A stretch of 7,532 bases of DNA from Promethearchaeota archaeon (GCA_019057355.1 DXJM01000419.1:1-7532), one strand, 5' to 3'. Shown: positions 1 to 6,767, counted from the stretch's first letter. The notes: a model not told the origin generated them from the sequence alone. Numbers and translations: made by a program.

Positions 1-126
1 ATCGTACTTTTAATTTCAGATTATTTCAAGGTCTTGATATGGTTTGAATGCCAAAAGCTGTATAAACAAAAAAATCTCAACATTAATAAAAGGAACCATT
101 TTGTGCCTCAATTTATATTAATTTAA
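1..126 (+). CDS. Partial frame, tail of an unrecognised protein
   Basis: Frame 1 is open from the first base to a TAA at 124-126 and gives 41 residues without a start codon. The end reads KRNHFVPQFILI. The HFVPQF stretch recalls the HxVPQF motif near the start of DUF4238 proteins, but here it lies at a C-terminus, so the match may be chance or a remnant. The stop lies 17 bases before the start of the nuclease gene, and the putative TATA box of that gene lies inside this frame. It could be the end of an upstream gene or simply non-coding. I do not recognise a function. Confidence 0.25.
   Translation: MVLLISDYFKVLIWFECQKLYKQKNLNINKRNHFVPQFILI
112..120 (+). promoter_or_regulatory. Putative archaeal TATA box of the nuclease gene
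   Basis: The stretch TTTATATTA is centred about 28 bases before the ATG at 144. That is where an archaeal TATA box sits if the transcript is leaderless or has a leader of one or two bases. No Shine-Dalgarno sequence precedes the ATG, which agrees with this. In such AT-rich DNA, chance matches are common. Confidence 0.35.
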
Positions 127-143
127 TTTTATAGATAATTCTA

Positions 144-1106
144 ATGAACTGGTCCATATCTAAGGCTAAATTATTCTCGAAATGTCAGAGAAGATGGTTT
201 TATTCCGAGATTATGGCAAGTAAGTATGGTAAGGATATCCATAGAAATGAAGCCTATATATTAAAGCAGTTAGGCAGTATCCATTCATGGAGAGGGAAAC
301 TTGTTGATTATGTAATAGAAAGACTACTCGTACCTAAATTTAATGAAAAAATGTTGCCCCCTTTTAACGAAATTGAAAGTCTAGTTTCTGAATTAATGGA
401 GAAACAATTTAAATTTGCAAAAGAAAAGAAATATCGTGACCCAAAATTAACCAAAAAAGAGGCGGGGGATAATTATTGCGCACTTCGAGAAATAGAATGG
501 GCAGATGAATTAGATAGTGAATCCCTCAATATAATTAAGCAACAAGTATTAGTTTCGTTAAAGAATTTACTCAAATCCAAACTTATGAAAAAGTTTTTAG
601 CTCCCGACACTATTTTGGTTGCACAGAAGAGTCTTAATTTTAAAATTAAAGGAGTCAACATCATTAGTCGCCCAGATTTAATTTTATACTTTAAAGACAA
701 GCCTCCGCTAATTATTGATTGGAAAGCCTATTATCATGGAACTGAGAATGCTCGGATGCAACTTGGGGTATACTCAATCGCTCTCGCAGAATGTGTGGCA
801 ACTGATCCTTATTTGAAACCCATGGATGATCCAACCGAAATAAGATTAATTGAATATCAACTCTTAAAAAATTTCCAAAGAGAATATAAGCTATCCATGT
901 CAGATGTGGACGAAATTAAACAATATATCAATGATTCCTTACAAAAAATGCTGAAACTGAGCGAACATAACAACTATCACGAATTTGATATAAAACAATT
1001 TGAAAAGACAATCACCCCTGAATGTAAATATTGTAATTTTAAAACCCTCTGCCGAAATGAGAAAATTAAATATCAAGTTAATTTAACTAAATTTTTAACT
1101 GATTAA
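144..1106 (+). CDS. Cas4/RecB-like PD-(D/E)XK nuclease with Fe-S cluster cysteines
   Basis: A 320-residue protein of the PD-(D/E)XK nuclease superfamily, closest in layout to the Cas4/AddB/RecB-like group (PDDEXK_1 type). Visible motifs: a cysteine near the N-terminus (C14, in KCQRRWFY), H47 in a helix that fits the RecB-family histidine, the catalytic pair RPDLI (D178) and IIDWKAY (D192, K194), then QLGVY (206-210), the usual QxxxY motif. Three cysteines close the protein (C294, C297, C303 in ECKYCNFKTLC). With C14 they make the 1+3 pattern that holds a 4Fe-4S cluster in Cas4 and AddB. All key residues are present, so it is probably an active DNA nuclease, exo- or endonucleolytic. No cas gene or CRISPR array is in view, so a Cas role is not supported; a stand-alone or defence role fits the accessory context. 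The start is the first ATG, with a TATA-like element 28 bases upstream. Family call is firm, biological role is open. Confidence 0.85.
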   Translation: MNWSISKAKLFSKCQRRWFYSEIMASKYGKDIHRNEAYILKQLGSIHSWRGKLVDYVIERLLVPKFNEKMLPPFNEIESLVSELMEKQFKFAKEKKYRDPKLTKKEAGDNYCALREIEWADELDSESLNIIKQQVLVSLKNLLKSKLMKKFLAPDTILVAQKSLNFKIKGVNIISRPDLILYFKDKPPLIIDWKAYYHGTENARMQLGVYSIALAECVATDPYLKPMDDPTEIRLIEYQLLKNFQREYKLSMSDVDEIKQYINDSLQKMLKLSEHNNYHEFDIKQFEKTITPECKYCNFKTLCRNEKIKYQVNLTKFLTD

Positions 1107-1142
1107 TTGAGAACAGATTTCCGTCCTGCTAATTATTATAAG

Positions 1143-1157
1143 TTTTTTATTTTTTAT
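1143..1157 (+). terminator. T-rich archaeal-type terminator after the nuclease gene
   Basis: Two runs of six T separated by a single A begin 37 bases after the TAA of the nuclease gene. Archaeal RNA polymerase stops at such T tracts. The tract is flanked by AGTTTT (1141-1146) and AAAACT (1158-1163), so a weak hairpin is also possible. Confidence 0.45.
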
Positions 1158-1229
1158 AAAACTAAAACCCATTTTTATTTGACAAAAATCATAAAGTTAA
1201 GCCTGAAAAGATAAAACTGAGCTTTTTAA

Positions 1230-1400
1230 AAATTAAGTATCATAAAAATTGACTTTCATGACCATTCTTTAGAGGAAGAAAAAGAAGAGAGTTGCTATTC
1301 ATTAGAGGAATGCCGAGTTCAGAGTGATAGCATATTAGAAATCGTTCATAGACATCAACATGGCACGGCTAACCCTGACATCCCACATATGATATACTAG
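1230..1400 (+). pseudogene. Remnant of an Smr-like (MutS2 small domain) gene
   Basis: A 56-residue frame without an ATG start runs from just after a TAA (1227-1229) to a TAG (1398-1400). It reads IDFHDHSLEE, then about 20 residues, then SILEIVHRHQHGT. This fits the Smr domain: an I-D-[LF]-H-G-x-[ST]-x-x-E-A start, and an E-I-[IV]-H-G-x-G-x-G middle. Two glycines of the motifs look replaced: the G after DFH is D, and the G after the second H is R. After HGT the frame gives NPDIPHMIY and stops, losing the C-terminal helix of the domain. Smr domains are small nucleases of DNA or RNA. Missing start, altered motifs and early stop suggest a dead fragment. The 110 bases after it, up to the ATPase gene, hold nothing I can name, apart from a palindrome GCTAGCTAGC at 1439-1448. 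Confidence 0.5.
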
Positions 1401-1569
1401 CCCGGTAATGGCTAATATAGAATACCTGACATACCAAAGCTAGCTAGCAATGTGCTACCTCTTAATCGAATATAGATTTGTGCGTATTATCAACAATCAA
1501 TTTCACCATTATTGTTTGAAATTACATTGATAAACTTTCTTATTGAACTTTATCAATATAGTGATAAAG

Positions 1570-1577
1570 CTTATAAG
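1570..1577 (+). promoter_or_regulatory. Putative TATA box of the ATPase gene, supports ATG at 1599
   Basis: CTTATAAG is centred about 25 bases before the ATG at 1599, preceded by GATAAA, which resembles a BRE element. This places the transcription start at or next to the ATG, as in leaderless archaeal mRNAs, and favours 1599 over the in-frame TTG at 1512, which lacks such an element at the right distance. Confidence 0.45.
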
Positions 1578-1598
1578 AGAATATTCATTCATGAATTT

Positions 1599-2906
1599 AT
1601 GATTGAGAAATCTTTATTGTTTGAAATTTTAAGAGATCAAAATTCCTGGCATAAAACGCCAAAATTTCAATATATTGATAGAAATGAATATTTAGAGCAA
1701 ATTGAAAAATATTTACCTTCTAAATCAATTTTAATTCTACAAGGACCGAGAAGATCTGGAAAAACAGTCTTATTAAAATTACTTATTAAAGATATGATGG
1801 AATATATTAATAAAAATTATATCCTCTATGTTAATCTCGAAGATTATAGATTGGTACAATACTATTCTTTAGAACTATTGGAAAAAATCTATGACGTTTA
1901 CAGAGAACATGTAAATCCTAGAAATGAAATGTATTATATTATCGATGAGATTCAAAATATCGATGGTTTTGAACATTTTTTGAGAACAAAATACGACAAT
2001 GAAGAAAGAATTAAATTTATTATAACGGGGTCAAATGCAAAATTGCTTAGTAAAGAGCTTGCTTCACTTTTAACAGGAAGAACCCTTAGTTTTGAAATAT
2101 TCCCCTTTTCCTTCAAGGAATATCTTAATTATCAAAAAGTAGAGGTTGAAGATAATTCCTATTATGCCCTCGAAAGCAGGAAACATGAATTAAAACACCT
2201 CTTTAATCATTATTGCAATAATGGGGCCATACCAGAATATTTAGATGATCCCGTAAAAGAAAGACTAGAAGAATATTTTGAAAATGTAATTTTAAAGGAT
2301 GTGGTGGAGCGCTATAATATACGGAATGCAAAGCTATTTAAGGAACTAGGTATCTATCTCCTCTCCAATGCAAGCACTCTAACATCATACAACTCTCTTA
2401 GCAAAACTTTCGGAGTATCAATAAACACCATCAAAGAATATATCTCCTATTTAGAAGCGGCGTATCTTTTTTTTAGTGTAACCTCGTTCTCCTTTTCATA
2501 TAAAAAGCATGTTACCGTGCCTTCAAAAGTATATTGTATTGACAATGGATTGATTAATTTAGTAAGCTTTAAATTTATAGAAAACCGGGGAAAATTATTT
2601 GAAAATTTAGTGTTTCTGGAATTAAACAGAAGCAAAAAAGAAATTTATTATCACAGCGATAAGAAGGAATGTGATTTTATTCTCAAAGATAAACTAAAAA
2701 TTAGTAGTTCTATCCAAGTTACAGTAAGCATTCAAGATGAAAAAACAAAAAAAAGGGAATTAGACGGATTACTAGATGCTATCAAAAAATATGATTTAAA
2801 TGAAGGACTTATTCTTACTGAAGATGAATATAATGATTATGAAATTGATGGTAGTAAAATAAAAGTAAGACCTATTTGGTTTTGGCTTTTAAATAAAGAA
2901 GATTAA
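1599..2906 (+). CDS. Archaeal AAA+ ATPase with DUF4143 C-terminal domain
   Basis: Numbered from the TTG at 1512, the protein has Walker A GPRRSGKT (78-85), Walker B YYIIDEIQ (141-148), a sensor-1 region IITGSNAKLLS (170-180), and LTGRT (187-191) plus PFSFKEYL (198-205), both typical of DUF4143 ATPases. A winged-helix segment follows (about 315-343), then the DUF4143 domain, a PD-(D/E)XK-like fold with GKLFENLVFLEL and KKECDFIL; the usual E-x-K is IQVTV, as in many archaeal members. From the ATG at 1599 the protein is 435 residues; the TTG adds 29 residues that family members usually lack, so I prefer 1599. The ATPase motifs are intact. The biological role of this large family is poorly known; members are often in variable, mobile or defence-like regions. 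It stands alone on its strand, with its own promoter, about 200 bases after the Smr-like remnant. Confidence 0.9.
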   Translation: MIEKSLLFEILRDQNSWHKTPKFQYIDRNEYLEQIEKYLPSKSILILQGPRRSGKTVLLKLLIKDMMEYINKNYILYVNLEDYRLVQYYSLELLEKIYDVYREHVNPRNEMYYIIDEIQNIDGFEHFLRTKYDNEERIKFIITGSNAKLLSKELASLLTGRTLSFEIFPFSFKEYLNYQKVEVEDNSYYALESRKHELKHLFNHYCNNGAIPEYLDDPVKERLEEYFENVILKDVVERYNIRNAKLFKELGIYLLSNASTLTSYNSLSKTFGVSINTIKEYISYLEAAYLFFSVTSFSFSYKKHVTVPSKVYCIDNGLINLVSFKFIENRGKLFENLVFLELNRSKKEIYYHSDKKECDFILKDKLKISSSIQVTVSIQDEKTKKRELDGLLDAIKKYDLNEGLILTEDEYNDYEIDGSKIKVRPIWFWLLNKED

Positions 2907-2970
2907 GGACACGATCGTACAACAAGAGCATGGTAAGACGAAGATATTACACCCTTGAGTGATTTCCATG

Positions 2971-3303
2971 TCAATAATTATTTATATCTTCAATAAATAA
3001 CATTAGCTCACTAATAGTATTAATCTTAATTTCCTCAATCCCATAAATTAAATCTTTCATTAAATCCCAATTAAGATCAAAGGAATAGGCATGCCTCGAG
3101 AAATGGCGGAATCCCAAATATTCTTTTAAAATTTCATAAGTTGTATTTGTATGGACTATTTTTTTACGATTTTTAGAGGTATTTACCACCTGATCAAGGA
3201 GTTCTACGGGCCATCTTTCACTAGTAGGCTTTTTTTCATCAATCTTCTTTGCAATTAATCTAAAGATATTTTCTAACCCATTATGAAATGAAAGGAAAAA
3301 CAT
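2971..3303 (-). CDS. HepT-like HEPN ribonuclease toxin, N-terminally truncated
   Basis: A 110-residue frame that fits the HepT-like group of HEPN proteins, toxins that act as RNases and are normally paired with an MNT nucleotidyltransferase antitoxin. The family pattern is clear: FHNGLENIFRLIA near the start, ERWPVELLDQV, then EYLGFRHFSRHAYSFDL. R66 to H71 gives the HEPN Rx4H motif, so the catalytic residues are present. The N-terminus is not: the frame can be read upstream of the ATG as RPSFIELNALA, which still fits the family, but a TAA at 3337-3339 stops it, and the 30-40 residue first helix expected upstream is not found in any frame I tried. The ATG at 3303 is then only an internal Met. 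No MNT gene lies on either side. Probably a decaying orphan, although the shortened protein could still be made. Convergent with the ATPase gene, 64 bases apart. Confidence 0.6.
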   Translation of the reverse strand: MFFLSFHNGLENIFRLIAKKIDEKKPTSERWPVELLDQVVNTSKNRKKIVHTNTTYEILKEYLGFRHFSRHAYSFDLNWDLMKDLIYGIEEIKINTISELMLFIEDINNY

Positions 3304-3551
3304 GGCTAAAGCATTTAATTCAATAAAGGAAGGTCTTTAGTTTTCAACTGCTTTGGATATACCAGATTATAGCAAAAAAAATAAACACACATAATAAATA
3401 TATTGAGAAAATTAAAACCAGACATTCAAGATTTAGAAAGAAAATTAGGTAAGAATTGATTTGACTTTTTTTTAAATATGCATAAAAGTATATTATTAAA
3501 CTAAGTGGGACTTTATTTTTAATAGTAATAAAAACATAAAATGAGTGAACC

Positions 3552-4529
3552 ATGCTAGAAGAAGTCAATTCATATCGAAATATAATAGATTACATGTTTC
3601 TATTGCGCATCATAAAGTACTCAAAATTAAGGCTTATTAAATTATTTGAGAGCTCGACAATGGATCTCTCTCACATTAAATCCATAAAAAAAGATGCTTT
3701 AACAAAGATATTGCTTTCAAAAAAGAAATCTAATTTAGATTATTTCAATAAAATTTCAAATCTATATAATTTTAATCCAAACGAGGGAGAATATACAGAT
3801 TTAGAAAAATTAGTCAAACATTGCATTCAAAACCATATTGCGATTATGACCCCTTTTAATAAAGGGATACCTAAATTGCTTCAAATATTACCCCCAGAAA
3901 GGCGAGATTTAGTTTTCATTAAGGGAAGCATGAAAGATGATGATCTAAAATCTTACTCCATATGCGGAACCCGAACGCCGACAAAGGATGCAATTATTAA
4001 GACTAAACAAATTTCAGGAAAATTAGCACAATGTAATTTTACGCTTATTAATGGTTTTGCGAAAGGGGTTGATATTGAAGCATTTAAGGGAGCTAATATG
4101 CAGAATGGCCGATATATAGGCGTTTTAGCTTCGGGAGTCGAGAATGTTTATCCCCCTGAGAATAAACAATATGTGCAACTAGTAATTGAAAAGGGTGCCT
4201 TAATATCCCAAAGTCTTATATGGAACCGCGTTACAAAATTTTCATTGCAGATGAGAAACCGATTTTCTGCCCAATTATCATTGGGAAGCATCTTTATCGA
4301 GGGGAATTACAAATCAGGTACGAAATGGCAATATAAATTTGCAAAAGAAGCTGGTCGACCTGTGTTTTATTTGGAACCAAAGGATTGGAATCATGATAAT
4401 TCTCATGTTTTAAAAATGATTAAAGATGGAGGCGGAATTGAAATTAAAAATGATCTTAGTAATATTGATGAAATAATTGATGCATTAAACGCAGAATTCG
4501 CAAAAAGATCGGAGGCATTCAAGGATTAA
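3552..4529 (+). CDS. DprA/Smf-family DNA-processing protein
   Basis: A 325-residue protein with the full DprA layout. An N-terminal helical region (about 10-60) matches the SAM/HhH-like part of DprA. The Rossmann-fold domain follows: YSICGTRTPT (135-144), LINGFAKGVDIEAFKGA (165-181), GVLASGVENVYPPEN (190-204), ALISQSL (216-222), RNRFSAQLS (235-243), IFIEGNYKSGTKW (247-259) and AGRPVFYLEP (267-276). These equal the GSR, SGxAxGID, YPxxN, RNR and SGS/T blocks of the family; the usual AH after GID is F here. DprA binds single-stranded DNA and loads RecA during natural transformation; archaeal and stand-alone copies are thought to act in defence or DNA uptake. The C-terminal winged helix of many bacterial DprA proteins is absent. 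A phosphoribosyltransferase-like pseudogene follows almost at once, so the two probably formed an operon. The start is the first in-frame ATG, without a Shine-Dalgarno sequence. The 248 bases between this gene and the HepT-like gene hold nothing I can support. Confidence 0.9.
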   Translation: MLEEVNSYRNIIDYMFLLRIIKYSKLRLIKLFESSTMDLSHIKSIKKDALTKILLSKKKSNLDYFNKISNLYNFNPNEGEYTDLEKLVKHCIQNHIAIMTPFNKGIPKLLQILPPERRDLVFIKGSMKDDDLKSYSICGTRTPTKDAIIKTKQISGKLAQCNFTLINGFAKGVDIEAFKGANMQNGRYIGVLASGVENVYPPENKQYVQLVIEKGALISQSLIWNRVTKFSLQMRNRFSAQLSLGSIFIEGNYKSGTKWQYKFAKEAGRPVFYLEPKDWNHDNSHVLKMIKDGGGIEIKNDLSNIDEIIDALNAEFAKRSEAFKD

Positions 4530-4533
4530 TCAT

Positions 4534-5067
4534 ATCAATTTTGATTTTGGAGCTTTTGAATAAGAAGAAATTGTAATCAATTCCATATCTCTCATTAAAG
4601 GAAAATTTTCTCTAAATATTGCCCCAAGCTTTCCGAACGAATTTAGAAGACCTTTTTGGTTTTATGATTTAAAGAAAAGGCTCAAAGTTGAGGATGCTAT
4701 TTCTTTAGGACCGTATTATCCACGAAGTAATCTTGATATTGATTCAACTTGGACTCCAAATTTAAGATATCCCGCCTTCTCAGATATTGTATTTAATTCT
4801 AAGTAAGGACCTTTACATAAGAAGTCAGTTACCAATCATATAATTGAATCAAGAAAACAACAATTAAGAATATTGTCTAATTTTTATGCTTATTATTTGA
4901 AAGCTGTAATTAACTCGCTAAACTACAGTGAGCTTCTTCCTATACCCGCTAAGTCAAAATATTCCTTTAATTCAGTTGAAATAATTAGCACGATATAAAT
5001 TATTAAGTTCTTTGAGATAATCTCTCATTTTTCTATTTCGCCAATTTATAATAGAAATCTGCTTTAG
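4534..5067 (+). pseudogene. Phosphoribosyltransferase-like partner of DprA, broken by several in-frame stops
   Basis: One frame, +1 to dprA, reads coherently from 4534 to a TAG at 5065-5067 but is cut by TAA at 4561, 4804 and 4996. It has no ATG; an ATC at 4534, only 4 bases after the dprA stop, could be the lost start. Readable blocks: PSFPNEFRRPFWFYDLKKRL, ISLGPYYPRSNLDI, RYPAFSDIVFNSK, GPLHKK, then SNFYAYYLKAVI and YSELLPIPAKSKYSFNSVEI. The last block matches the x-x-I-P-x-x-K-x-x-x-x-N-x-V-E start of ComF-like phosphoribosyltransferase domains. The TAA at 4804 stands where a Tyr would fit (SK-Y-GP), one base away. The PRPP loop expected further on is not seen; the ArdC-like segment begins there. 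The family call is from pattern memory and moderate; that this is a dead coding sequence is more certain. Terminators of intact neighbours are TAA, so stop reassignment is unlikely. Confidence 0.5.
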
Positions 5068-5182
5068 TTAAAGGAGTTCAACCTCAAAAGAGTTCGAGTC
5101 ATGGGATTAATCCACGAGAGCAATATCCTTTTGGAGGCTGAATTCAATGGAGTTCTCGACATGCCTTCTTCTACCGCTCCTC
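5068..5182. repeat. Direct repeat, copy 1 (partner at 7418-7532)
   Basis: This stretch matches 7418-7532 in the same orientation, at a constant offset of 2350 bases without gaps. The first 38 bases match at 31 positions; the next 77 (from 5106) match at all positions. Similarity fades before about 5061. The identical part is the 3' end of the ArdC-like minus-strand gene, and the diverged part is the sequence after its stop codon. The sequence after 5182 has a run of alternating C and G, unusual for this window. Confidence 0.9.
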
Positions 5183-5412
5183 GCGCGCGCGGGAATCGTT
5201 CGACCAAGAATGTAATAGGAGGCTTGTTTTGCCATCGAAAGATAAATTACGAGTTTATCGGGAGTTTTCTTTTTCCACTCATTTAATTTCTGCAGCCACG
5301 CTCTTACATATACGACATTATTCTTGATAATGAGCTCGCAGCTAAGACCGCAATAATTGGTAAGAAAGACACTTGCAAACTCCGCAATGAGTTCTTCTTC
5401 TGCATGATTTGT
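5107..5412 (-). pseudogene. ArdC-like (zincin-type) gene, 3' fragment, copy 1
   Basis: The minus strand is open for 101 residues, from after a TAA (5413-5415) to a TAA at 5107-5109, without a suitable start. It reads EEELIAEFASVFLTNYCGL, VVYVRAWLQKLNEW, KLVIYLSMAKQASYYILG, and ends FSLQKDIALVD. The blocks match the C-terminal half of ArdC-type proteins (EELVAE-x-x-x-x-FL, then Y-[IV]-x-x-W-L, then a helix with A-x-x-A-x-Y). ArdC proteins are antirestriction, ssDNA-binding proteins with a zincin metallopeptidase domain, usually carried by mobile elements. The HExxH metal site should lie 25-40 residues upstream; I see none in any frame there, so the 5' part is lost. It is richer in CpG than its neighbours (CGCGCGCGCGGG near 5185), a sign of transfer. 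It sits between two decayed plus-strand genes and may have come in by insertion. A related metallopeptidase family is the alternative. Confidence 0.5.
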
Positions 5413-5545
5413 TTATTGAAGAAATATTCTTAACCAATCTTTTTTTGAGAGTGAATCCTTTATTAAATAAAAAAAATTTGTCAAACAATCAATTCTTACC
5501 CTTCTTATTACAATAACGGAAAAAATGAGGATTTACACTACTTAA

Positions 5546-5941
5546 TTAATATATTCAAGGAATTTTAAGATTTACACCACTCCTTACCGACCGCAATGGA
5601 TATATCGTGACAGAAACCTCTATCCGCCTTTTCTTTCCAAGTTAAAAGTTGGTGAATATATTTCCTATGAAGAATTTAGAATATTGTTTGGAGAATTCTA
5701 TGATATTGATATTTTTAATCCATTTACAAGCAGTTGGAGGCTTATAACTGGTGTCTTTATTGAGAAAATTTTACCGTTATTTGATTATTTTGATTTAATT
5801 AAGCTAAGTAATAGAGATACTAAGAAAATTGATAATCTAAAGGAATTAAAGATAAAAATTACTCCATTGGGAAACCAATTTTTTTCATATATGACTAATT
5901 TTATCAACCCTCAAGAGGACGAGGATAATGATAAGATATAA
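5546..5941 (+). pseudogene. C-terminal part of an unrecognised protein, possibly winged-helix
   Basis: The frame is open for 131 residues after a TAA at 5543-5545. It has no ATG; a TTG at 5684 would give 85 residues, but the sequence before it (YRPQWIYRDRNLYPPF, KLKVGEYISYEEF) reads like protein in the same frame, so the original gene began further upstream and was cut. The segment EEFRILFGEFYDIDIFN, then VFIEKILPLFDYFDLIKL, then KIKITPLGNQFFSYM has the helix-helix-strand rhythm of a winged-helix end (compare the common I-x-x-T-x-x-G wing). The tail is acidic (NPQEDEDNDKI). I do not recognise the family. It is convergent with the GNAT gene, 46 bases apart. The 133 bases between it and the ArdC-like piece hold no readable gene, only repeats of a short GATTTACAC motif. 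Confidence 0.45.
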
Positions 5942-5987
5942 AGAGATATTTAATCGGTATTAAGACTTCTTAAAAAGACGGAATTGT

Positions 5988-6494
5988 TTAGCGATATTTT
6001 TCATATTTTAACAAATCAATATAGAGAGTGGAGAATTGTTTTTTATCTCTAAACCATTCAAAACCCATATTAACTTTTTTTAAATAATAATCCTTCATAT
6101 CTTTGGATGTTTCCACTAATAATAATCTACACGCAACAATAGTACTGGCTTCAAAGGCTTTTTCAAGAGCTATTTTAATTAAAAAACCTCCTAAATCTTT
6201 TCCTTGATAATTGGAATCGACTCCTAATCTTCCAAGTAAAATAACGGGAATTTTGTCTATTCCAAAAAACCTCGCATCCCCTGTATTTAGCTGAGATGCT
6301 GATAATGATATAAAAGCAATAGTTTTATGGTTGATTTTATCAGATAAGACATGTATTTTAGATATCTTCACCTTCTGATTTGTTAAAGCAAGATTTTTAA
6401 AGAAAAAATCGATCTCATCGTCCTTACAAGAAAAATTGTCAAGAAGATCGGATTCCTCTAATTCTTTTAATATATATAGTCTGTCAAGATTCAA
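5988..6494 (-). CDS. TacT-like GNAT acetyltransferase toxin
   Basis: A 168-residue GNAT protein of the toxin type (TacT/AtaT-like), which acetylates the amino acid on charged tRNA and blocks translation. Visible: FSCKDDEIDFFFKNLAL (21-37), the usual FxCGxxxLDxFL start; PVILLGRLGVDSNYQGKDLG (83-102) with the acetyl-CoA loop; and DYYLKKVNMGFEWF (135-148), with the Tyr (Y137) that is catalytic in TacT. The loop reads Q-G-K-D-L-G where R/Q-x-x-G-x-G/A is normal: D100 replaces a pyrophosphate-binding glycine (GAT for GGT, one base). This may weaken activity. The start is a TTG at 6494, 1 base after the stop of the upstream gene; no ATG is usable. The tight spacing implies a toxin-antitoxin operon with translational coupling. 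The family call is firm; the activity is uncertain because of D100. Confidence 0.85.
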   Translation of the reverse strand: MNLDRLYILKELEESDLLDNFSCKDDEIDFFFKNLALTNQKVKISKIHVLSDKINHKTIAFISLSASQLNTGDARFFGIDKIPVILLGRLGVDSNYQGKDLGGFLIKIALEKAFEASTIVACRLLLVETSKDMKDYYLKKVNMGFEWFRDKKQFSTLYIDLLKYEKYR

Positions 6495-6495
6495 G

Positions 6496-6744
6496 CTATT
6501 TTTTTTGAATTTCTTCTAAACTAATTGTATAATTATTTTCTTTTAGTTTATCATATAAAATACGAGCAGATTGAAAGAATTCTTTAGTTTTAGAATTTAC
6601 TTCTGTACTTTTTAAGGATTTTTTAATTCTCTTAACTTCCTCATCATTAAGGGTTAAATCTTGATCTAAATGAAAAAACAGGTTTTCATTAAAGTAGTTC
6701 TGTTCTTCTTTAATTTTTTCTTTTTTATTAAGAGTTGTCATCAT
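6496..6744 (-). CDS. Probable antitoxin of the GNAT toxin, family not recognised
   Basis: An 82-residue, charged protein that ends 1 base before the TTG of the GNAT toxin gene. This is the place of the antitoxin in such pairs. It lacks the sequence of the DUF1778 or ribbon-helix-helix antitoxins that usually go with GNAT toxins: I see no basic N-terminal beta strand with the ARI/TVRL type pattern. Instead there is a lysine-rich start (KKEKIKEEQNYF), a middle helix EEVKRIKKSLKSTEV, and a last helix region FFQSARILYDKLKENNYTI. Two ATG codons lie in tandem (6744 and 6741); either may start. The promoter lies just upstream. The role comes from position only. Confidence 0.65.
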   Translation of the reverse strand: MMTTLNKKEKIKEEQNYFNENLFFHLDQDLTLNDEEVKRIKKSLKSTEVNSKTKEFFQSARILYDKLKENNYTISLEEIQKK

Positions 6745-6767
6745 TATTATTATACCAATTCTACCTT

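Noticed and set aside
1512..1598. TTG start 29 residues upstream for the ATPase
   Set aside because: The extension is not typical of the family, and a TATA-like element stands at the right distance for a leaderless start at the ATG 1599.
3344..3568. Minus-strand hydrophobic frame of 74 residues with two membrane-like segments
   Set aside because: It overlaps the start of the DprA gene on the opposite strand, is made of AT-rich low-complexity codons, and lies where the missing HepT N-terminus was sought; no motif supports it.
4561..4998. Reassigned TAA codon explaining the open reading through three TAA codons
   Set aside because: The intact nuclease, ATPase and DprA genes all end with TAA right after family-typical lengths, so TAA works as a stop here.
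5068..5115. tRNA-like GTTCGAGTC sequence
   Set aside because: No acceptor or anticodon stem could be formed, and the T-loop-like bases are not kept in the second repeat copy.
5101..5286. Plus-strand frame of 61 residues across the repeat
   Set aside because: The minus strand gives a longer, family-like ArdC reading over the same bases, so this is its shadow.
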